The notes under the pieces: model-generated
Told to the model about the DNA's origin: nothing
Seen by the model: only the letters and a program-made list of their open reading frames with translations
Database searches by the model: none
Shown here: one piece after another, positions 57,247 to 64,000 of the stretch
Layout of the letters: every line of letters begins with the position of its first letter
How positions within the stretch are numbered: position 1 is the stretch's first letter
Position numbers and translations under genes: made by a program
Assembly: GCA_006384855.1 (NCBI GenBank)
Contig: VCJN01002834.1
Span: 218,732-282,731 of the forward strand
Source of the DNA: Tetraselmis striata
Taxonomy: Eukaryota; Chlorophyta; Chlorodendrophyceae; Chlorodendrales; Chlorodendraceae
Length of the DNA: 64,000 bases
Reading direction: 5' to 3'

Positions 57247-57817
57247 CCGCCGCAAAGCGCACCATGTAGCTCAACGGCGGGATGAGCGCCATGTGTCAGG
57301 ACCTGACCACCCCCCCCACCTTGCAGACTTCATTTGAACCTTCCTCGTTGCGGCGTTTCTTACAGCTATAGCCGAGTCCGGCTCAACCATCCGCACACCT
57401 GCACATGACGGCTCAACCAACCGCCTCCCGTGCCATTCAATCACTGCGTCCGTCGGTTGTTACACTGCGTGTTACAACTGGTTCGCAACGACCAAGCTTC
57501 GCGCGTGTACGTTACGCGCGTGACACGCGCTACGAGCGCGAAGGGCGCGCGGGGCGGCCCTCCTACCTGAACCTCGCCCCGCAAACCCGTACAAGTGCTA
57601 CTGCATACCCGTCCAGCATCTACCGGCCAACCGCCGGGAACCTAACGCTGCTGCCGAGTACTTTGCAAACAATAGTCGCATCTCTGGAACTCTGTCGGTA
57701 AAACAACGCACTTACGTAATTGACGAGCCCGAGGCTGTCGCTCCCTGGGCTGCTTCACTGCGATCTCGACTGCAGGATGCTTTCGGCTCAGACGAGCTAG
57801 GACAACGGACACTCGAC

Positions 57818-58801
57818 ATGCTCTCCAGCTCCCTCACCGCTCAGGCACTCAAGAGCTACGCCGGCAGACTGTCTCAGTTCGCGGAGTTCTGCCACGACTC
57901 CGAGAACATCAGCCCGCTGGAGGCGACCACTGCTACTGTCGTTCGGTACGATGCCTGGATTGGTGACCGAGGGCACATTGGGGCTAAGTCGCTGCAACCC
58001 TACATGTCTGCAATCAACACGTTCTTCGAGCTGCACAACCTCGACCCAATCGCCAAGGACAGCCTACACCTCACTTCGGCAAGGTGTGGGTTGATGCTGC
58101 GGCAGCGCCGTCTGGAAACAGCCCCTTTGCGTGTTCCTCTGCCTGCCGATGTAGCTTACCGCTTCGTCACAAAGGCCGAGCTGATTGTGTCTGCTCCCAC
58201 CCTAGAGTACCAACACGACTTCCGAGCCCTCGTGGCCTCGGTTGTCAACTTCATGTTCTTTGCCAGAGGACTTACTGGCGTCTCCTGCCGAGTGCGGGAT
58301 ATGCATGTCGACGATTACAACATTACCCTGCAGGTGTACCGCGAGAAAGCCCGCCCTAGCCGAGGGGGACCCGACGACATGCGCGTACTTCTCCTTCCGG
58401 TGTCAGAGCACCCCCGAATTGCACGTCTCCTGCACTATTTCATCGACAGCGTACAGTCTGTCCCCCTGGTGCGTGTTGCCTTGGCTGAAACAAACTTCTG
58501 GGCGGTCACCCCGAGCGAGCAGTCAAAACCTTGGACTGCCGCTACAATGTCGGATTGGCTGTCTACAGCCGTCCGTCTTGTCGGTGCTGCCCCTCCCGCC
58601 GGCACTTCTTGGACCTCACACAGCCTTCGCAAGGGAGCAGCGTCTGCGGCCAACGCCATCGGAGTACCATTGTCCCACATTCGCTACCAAGGCGGCTGGG
58701 CCACTAACTCCGACATTGTTCTAGACTACATCGCCCCCCTCCGCCACTTCCAAGTCCAACAGGACTCCGCAGCGCTGGCCGTCCCGGTGCCTCCTTCATG
58801 A
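57818..58801 (+). CDS. Tyrosine recombinase (integrase)
   Basis: 327 aa from ATG 57,818 to TGA 58,801. The same frame stays open upstream to at least ~57,560 without an ATG, so the true product may be longer. An N-terminal SAM-like core-binding region (residues ~5-80, SYAGRLSQFAEFCHDSE) is followed by the catalytic domain: GVSCRVRDMHVDD carries the probable first Arg, HSLRKGAASAA is the H-x-L-R box, GGWA is the His/Trp position, and the Tyr of SDIVLDYI is the expected nucleophile. All catalytic positions are present and there is no internal stop. Such enzymes integrate circular DNA copies of DIRS/PAT/Ngaro elements or Cryptons. A decayed paralogue lies at 46.5-47.1 kb. It may still be active. 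Confidence 0.85.
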   Translation: MLSSSLTAQALKSYAGRLSQFAEFCHDSENISPLEATTATVVRYDAWIGDRGHIGAKSLQPYMSAINTFFELHNLDPIAKDSLHLTSARCGLMLRQRRLETAPLRVPLPADVAYRFVTKAELIVSAPTLEYQHDFRALVASVVNFMFFARGLTGVSCRVRDMHVDDYNITLQVYREKARPSRGGPDDMRVLLLPVSEHPRIARLLHYFIDSVQSVPLVRVALAETNFWAVTPSEQSKPWTAATMSDWLSTAVRLVGAAPPAGTSWTSHSLRKGAASAANAIGVPLSHIRYQGGWATNSDIVLDYIAPLRHFQVQQDSAALAVPVPPS

Positions 58802-58881
58802 CCTGGCGCTACCCCTTTTTCCGTCAATCCACCGCTCTCTCCGTTCGCTCATGACTGGCAAAACCAAACTCAACTTGAAAT

Positions 58882-59071
58882 GATCTAAACTAGTTTATGG
58901 GTTTCCTCCCTTGACCTAACCGCTTTTCGGCTACTAGTGTTGCTCGGTGGTGCGGGAACTAGCTAGGCATCTGTCGTTGCGCCCCTTTTTGGATGCAGCA
59001 CGAGTAGACATAAAAGCAGCCATAACAGGTGAGCATGCCATCTTCCAATTTTCGCTGCGTTCCACGCAACG
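58882..59071 (+). repeat. Split direct repeat A2
   Basis: Right copy of the ~190-bp repeat. It starts inside the end of B1 (58,856-58,882) and is followed 91 bp later by B2 (59,163-59,189). Confidence 0.85.
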
Positions 59072-59589
59072 CCCCCTTGACTCCGTTTGCCCTCCACCCT
59101 TTCGCTAAACCATCCTGCCAATTTCGGCTCTTGACCGTGTAAAACAGCATGCGCGACCTTTTTGGCAAAACCAGATTCAACTTGAAATGCCCATTCGAGT
59201 GGTTTCCTGATCGCTTTTTGCAGCTAGCTCATGTAACTAACTATAATATCGGCACTACAGTTCGGTTGTACGAGTACATGTAGATGTACTTGACTATATA
59301 CTATCGGCGTCAGAAGTTTTGTGGTGGTAAGGTACTGGGGTAGTCGCTATGGTGGCGTAACCCTAACATTCCCACCCCTCTGAAAAATCCAGGACGGGAC
59401 GAACTGGAAAGTGTTTGTTTGCGGCGTCGAAGCCTGGTGCAGATGTCAATTGGCGGTGGAAGCGTGATATAGCAGCAACAGTAGCAACAACATGTGTCAA
59501 CGCTCCTTGATGGGCGCCAGAAAAACGCGACGGGTGGCGCGCTCGCAGGTTGGCGTAGTCCTTTGAGCGTAGCATGTCACGCTTGCAGA

Positions 59590-60900
59590 TGTCGGCTCGC
59601 CCTCGCGAAGTCGTGTAGCGCCTCAACGCGTCGCAGCGCGCTTTACGGCTCCCAGCTGTCGTGGTGACTGGAGTCGTAATTTAGCCAGCGCACTAGAAAG
59701 ACGAGGCAGGGTACCCGCTTGAACAAGTCCTCGCGGCACTCGAGAGAGAAATCGAGCACGCGTTCAACGACGAACTACCTCGTCGACGGGGGGCTCCACG
59801 CTGGACGGGACTGCCTCGGGCTGTGCGTCTGGGTTGACGCACCGGCGCAGGTGACTGATGTGGAACACGTTATGGCAGCCGAACGTCGGCGGCAGGCGCA
59901 GACGATACGCCGGGCTGTAGATCTTGGCCGTGACCGGGGACGGGCCGATGTAGCGCTGTCGGAACTTGCGTGTCGGCTGGTTGCGTACAAGCAGGTGCTC
60001 CGTCGAGAGCCAGACTTTTGTCTCCTTCTGCGAACTCAGCAGGGTTGGTTGCGGTCGGCATAGACCTATTGATATATTCATCAGCAAGCTTCAGTTGCTC
60101 AGAAATCAGCGTGTGAATATCCTGAATATTTGCAACTCTGTTGTGTGGATCTTGGTTGGCATTAGCAAACATGTCAGGTGGTGTCACTGGCATCATGCCA
60201 TGAATAATTGCCTCAAATAAAGGGGCGTATTGTGTTGCTGAATAGACTGAATTGTTGTAAGAAAATTCAGCAAGAGCCAAATTACTTAACCATCAAGAGT
60301 CATGTTGCTTGTGAGCAAACGCACGTCATATTTGCTCAATAGTTTTGTGGGTGCGTTCAGTCTGATTGTCCGCCGGCGGGTGGTAAGCGCTGGACATATT
60401 TAGCTTAGTCGGTTGCAGAGCTATAAACAATGATTTCCAGAACGCTGAAGTGAATTTGGGATCTTTGTCCGAGATGATACATCTGCTGAGACCATGGTGC
60501 CTGCAAATATTGTCCAAATATAGTATGGCCAACTGTGTCGCATCGCGATCTTAACATTGCATGGCACAAGTAGATGTGACTGTTTGGTGAATACTGTATC
60601 AACAAACGTAGCAATAGCATCATAGCCATCCACCTCAGGCAAGTTGGTTATGAAATCCATAGAGATTATCTCCGAAGCATGCTTGGTTGCCTTTGGCAAG
60701 GGAAACAAAGAATCATAAGACTTGGTGGTAGCCGCTTTGATTATGGCGCAAGCAGTATCACAGTGTTTGCAGTAATGCTAAACTGTGATATTCATGCGTG
60801 GCCATCAGAACATACGCAGTATCTGCTGGCAAGAGTGCGGGTATGCGGTTGGGGTGTCCATTAGCAACATGATACTCCTCACCACGGCGCAGCTAGGATG
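59590..60900 (-). pseudogene. Ty3/gypsy (chromovirus-type) integrase remnant
   Basis: Minus-strand fragments in shifting frames follow the order of a gypsy integrase. There is an H2C2-like finger near 60,890-60,740 (WPRMN then HYCKHCDTAC). The core has IISMDFITNLPEVDGYDAI (first Asp, ~60,670), RCIISDKDPKFTSAFW (second Asp, ~60,460) and YHPPADNQTER (Glu region, ~60,365). Then come ALAEFSYNNSVYSAT (~60,270) and the GPY/F-type module RYIGPSPV...FHISHLRRCV (~59,970-59,840). A chromodomain-like end is at ~59,760-59,620 (LVRWLNYDSSHHDSWEP). Stops and frame changes show it is dead. No LTRs, reverse transcriptase or protease were found, so only the 3' part of pol remains. Confidence 0.85.
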
Positions 60901-61287
60901 GTACGTTTTCGTCAGATAGCGCGTTTTATAGCATTTCGGATTCATTAGCAGTACGTAACAACATAACCGCAATGTAGACATGTAATCCGGCGGTCAAAGC
61001 CCCCGGCCTTTACAGTGTACGACTGCGGTGAGACCGGGAAAGTGGTTGCGGCGGAAGAGGGGGTGGGCGCACGTGACAGCACGAGTAGAAAGACAGTAGT
61101 AGTAGTAAAAAGACAGCGCGCACCCCCGTAGCGCATCGCGGCAGCTTGGTGTGCCACGGGGTTGCAAGAGTCTGAGCGTCTCCCTTTTGGGACGTCCCAG
61201 CTATCACTACCCGAGACCAGCACTTCACACCTCACACACCGGGACGTCGTCTCGGCGGTCGTGCGTTGCGCAGCAGCGAGTGCGGCA

Positions 61288-63510
61288 TGGTGAAACGGCA
61301 TCACCGCAAGACGAGCGGGAAGCGGAAGGCTGCGAGGCCGCCGCAGGCAGAGCCGATTGCTGGCGAGGCTGGCGCAGCGAGCGACGGACGCGACGAGGGC
61401 GAGGAGCCGGTTGCTTTGGAGCAGACCGAAGCCCTAGCCGACCAGCCGTTGAGAGGGCTAGTCGCATGTAGAGGACCGGTCTGTAAGCATGCTGAAAAGT
61501 ACCGTGACATCGCTACAAACGGCACTCGACGCAGAGCGTATGAAAACCCGCAAGCTTTAAAAGAGACTGCACGAACTCGAGGCACACAGTGGGCAGTTTG
61601 TGCTGGAGTTGGCGGCGGAGGATACCCGGTGGCGCAAGATATACCGCAAGATGCGCGGAAGGTTCCAGCGGCTGTGAACTCTGTTTTGGCTACTGCCGGA
61701 GTCGGCTCGCGTGAGCGCCGATGACGACGACGGTGACAGCGACGAGGAGGAGGCGTTAGACGAGAAGCGCGGCGCCGAGCAGCAGCACGAGGCAGCGGCG
61801 CAGCGCTTGCTCAGCTTCGCTGAAATCATCGCAAACGCGGTGGCCGGAGGCGCAGAGGCGGACACGCTAGATTACGACGAGTAGGTTGCCGACGACGAAG
61901 AAACCGCAGGTGATGGTGTAAACGCGCAGCAGCAGCACGCTTCCCCATGTCGCATGCTAAGCACTAAAGGTCCACAATAGACGAGGCTTCTGATTGAAGC
62001 GACGCTTGAAGATGGCGAGATCGTGGAGGACGACGACGGGGTGGGGACGATGGAGGATGACATGGTGAGGCGAGTTTTCAACTATATGATGACGAGCAGG
62101 AGCAACAGCGCAATGGCGGAGGACATGCAGCATCCTATTACTGGGGCAGTATTCAGCAGCATCAACAGGCACAGCAGCAGCCAGAGCAGCAGGCACAGCA
62201 CCAACCGGAGCAGCAGACGCAAGCAGATCACCAGGGCAGTGCATCGGCAAAGACATTGGTGATTCCTGGTGGGCTGAAGAAGGTTACTCACCATCCATGC
62301 GACCTCTTCCCCAGCCTCTATCCTAGCGACCGAGCCCCTGCCCGCCGACAACCTTGACATGTCTGCCGAGTCGCAAGACAGCCATCCACAGAAAGCCAAG
62401 AACTAGGCACCCGAGGAGCCGCATTGGCAGCGTAGCCCATGATCAATGGGTCCGGCGTCAGCGCATCAGCATCACCAACATGATGACCGATGACTATGGG
62501 CACGGATGGACTAAGAAGTACATGCCTACCGAAGACAACAACGTTGAGCATCCGGCCGGCAACGCTCTTGGGTGCAATTTTGACGATATCCTTGCGATCT
62601 CGGTATCGTTATTCATGAATCACCCCCTGCTATTCTCAGACATCAGCAGACATATTCATGTCAATGTTGCGAGGGCAGCAGCAGAGCAAGGAGCGGTGAA
62701 CGTCATGCATGCCCATCTCAATGATGTGGCGGTCACGCTCTACAATCATCTGGGGATGACGGAGAGGCGCTACCAAGCGTTGATCAACCATCAATCACAC
62801 ATCGCGCTAGGCTACAGGGAGTTTTCGTTCACATCGTCTTACCTTCCGGGGTATTGATGCCCATCTTCCCCTCCGTGAAGCAGGTCCTCTATAACCTGAA
62901 GAGGTTCCTCGCTGACTTGAGCATCGATGTTGGCTCCGGCACGGCCTACCTCAGCCCAGCGCTCGTCGTGCGGGCGCGGCTGAAATACCTGTGGGAGACG
63001 GGCAGGCTCGACCTCAACGACGGTATGGTGTTGGCAATGCAAGTGCTTGGGGATGCCACGCAGATCTGGAAGACGCTCAAGACCAACGGCACGTTGGTAT
63101 GCATCAAGATCCTCTACGAGGCGAAAGAGGCATTAAAGGGCAAGCATAAGGAGAGCGCGCAAACGCTGGAGCATCTACGGGCAATCGTGTTCTACCTTGG
63201 GGACGACTGCAAGGCAGAGATCTTGGCCGCACTCCCCCGCTTGGCAGCAGACCTAGAGGAGTTGCAAAGAGATGGCCTCGAGGTCAGCAAGACAGACAAG
63301 AACGGCAACGCGCAGACTGTGCGAGTCAAGATCCACCTATATCTTGGAGGTGATAAGTTCATTGTTGCTATGCTTGGTCTGGCTAGCCACTCCAGCCACT
63401 ATCCATGCATGGTGCTTGCCTTGGCCATGACGGACATACATGCCAAGCATAATGTCCCTCTCGCCAGCTCCGCGTTCGCCCACGTCAACAACCCGGTAGC
63501 ATCCGTCTGA
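61288..63510 (+). pseudogene. Transposase-like gene with acidic N-terminus (frameshifted)
   Basis: ATG 61,288 opens a Lys/Arg- then Glu-rich N-terminus. A different frame carries a coiled-coil and acidic block (~61,560-61,880, DDDDGDSDEEEALDEKRGAE) with stops at ~61,673 and 61,881. A 167-aa ORF (62,354-62,857) ends at TGA and overlaps ATG 62,857 (TGATG) of a 217-aa ORF to 63,510; a -1 shift near the GGGG at 62,848 would join them. The last ORF has MVLAMQVLGDATQIWK, LQRDGLEV, IHLYLGGDKFIVAMLGLAS and HYPC. The GGDxKF...G...C order resembles uncharacterised eukaryotic transposase-like proteins, and the Asp residues may be catalytic (inference). A relative lies at 8.88-9.45 kb. Confidence 0.5.
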
Positions 63511-64000
63511 ACCACCTTGTTGCGCGTAGAGGGCTGGACTTGACCCCGTAGTTGCGCGTCACCCAGTGTCCGACAGGCCTGAAAACCACGGATGCATGCC
63601 ACAACTCCCGATAGTCAGCGGCGCGCCGAATAGACGCAAAGACGGCGAGATCACGGGGCGAAGGGCAACACCACATTGACGGCCGTGCCGGACGTGAGAC
63701 ACAAATGACTGGCAAAGGTGATATATCTTTGGGTACTGACTTGCTCAAAAAACCCTCACTGCCTCCGGAGATGGTTGGCGATGGGTGCTCCACTGATTTC
63801 CGTTACGGGAAAGAGTAGGCCGAATGCCAATTAAACCGCCCCGAGACACCGGCCCGCCCGCAGAATTGGGTCCGCCGCGCGACATAGTGTAACAAGACAT
63901 GTCGCCACTCGGCGACAGGGCCACCTTGCAGTAAGCAACACCCCAGTGGGGTCTTGCTGAAGTCAGGTGCCGGTGTGACAATAATGGCATACTCTGTACG
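63511..64000. other. Window end, unassigned
   Basis: Two overlapping minus-strand ORFs (63,793-63,485, 102 aa; 63,990-63,745, 81 aa) are open but not recognised. No repeat copy elsewhere in the window was noticed. Confidence 0.3.

Larger units (their letters stand above)
56004..59189 (+). mobile_element. Tyrosine-recombinase element with split direct repeats
   Basis: A1 = 56,004-56,190 and A2 = 58,882-59,071, about 187-190 bp and highly similar (GATCTAAACTAGTTTA...TTTGGATGCAGCACGAGTAG...CGCTGCGTTCCACGCAACG). B1 = 58,856-58,882 and B2 = 59,163-59,189 share TGGCAAAACC...TTCAACTTGAAATG in part. The order is A1 - ORFs - B1 - A2 - B2, the split-direct-repeat arrangement known from PAT/Ngaro-type DIRS-like elements. 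It encodes a gag-like ORF and a tyrosine recombinase, but no reverse transcriptase was found in the ~2.7 kb between repeats. Overall about 3.2 kb. Confidence 0.75.

Noticed and set aside
1-64000. tRNA, rRNA or other structured RNA genes
   Set aside because: I looked for T-loop GGTTCGAxxC strings and rRNA-like conserved blocks and found none convincing. A covariance-model scan would be decisive.

Overview
This window reads as nuclear DNA of a GC-rich, intron-bearing unicellular eukaryote, most likely a green alga (chlorophyte or prasinophyte-like). I infer this from GT-AG introns of about 100-950 nt, plant-type LxGxLP leucine-rich repeats in a receptor-like kinase, and algal-style mobile elements (a Ty3/gypsy chromodomain element, a tyrosine-recombinase element with split direct repeats, a non-LTR reverse transcriptase). 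The species cannot be fixed from sequence alone. About forty homopolymer runs of C or G (roughly 12-30 bases) pepper introns and intergenic DNA.

Two genes look intact. The first (about 10.83-19.34 kb, +) is a multi-exon LRR receptor-like protein kinase. Ectodomain, transmembrane helix and kinase can be followed exon by exon in compatible phase from 11.6 kb to the stop; only the 5' end is unresolved. The second (about 35.0-43.18 kb, +) encodes an N-terminal helical, Trp/Phe-rich region resembling Sfi1/centrin-binding repeats, then at least ten LRRs of the LPxEIGxL type, then a low-complexity tail with FG motifs. Six introns of these two genes carry a copy of one short (about 155-172 bp) element with terminal inverted repeats.

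Everything else is a repeat-rich, mostly decayed mobile-element landscape. Region by region: 1-1.29 kb, an internally deleted copy of a large DNA transposon; 1.65-3.73 kb, a frameshifted non-LTR reverse transcriptase; 4.2-6.95 kb, unassigned ORFs; 8.08-8.29 kb, an AT-rich island; 8.9-9.45 kb, a decayed transposase-like gene whose relative lies at 61.3-63.5 kb; 20.3-34 kb, dispersed repeats (including a ~1.06 kb tandem and inverted family) and ORF fragments; 43.6 kb, a perfect 26-bp-arm hairpin; 44.6-46.1 kb, a stop-interrupted unassigned gene; 46.5-47.1 kb (-), a decayed tyrosine recombinase; 47.1-55.0 kb, a ~7.9 kb DNA transposon with TIRs and a probable 4-bp target duplication, apparently inserted into that recombinase; 56.0-59.2 kb, an element with A1-ORFs-B1-A2-B2 split direct repeats, a gag-like ORF and a good tyrosine recombinase; 59.6-60.9 kb (-), a gypsy integrase and chromodomain remnant; 61.3-63.5 kb, the second transposase-like gene.

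The best candidates for something undescribed are the split-direct-repeat recombinase element without a visible reverse transcriptase, the ~7.9 kb zinc-finger/Tudor-like transposon with its deletion derivative, the ~371-bp tandem of alternating inverted-repeat modules inside it, and the intronic TIR element family.
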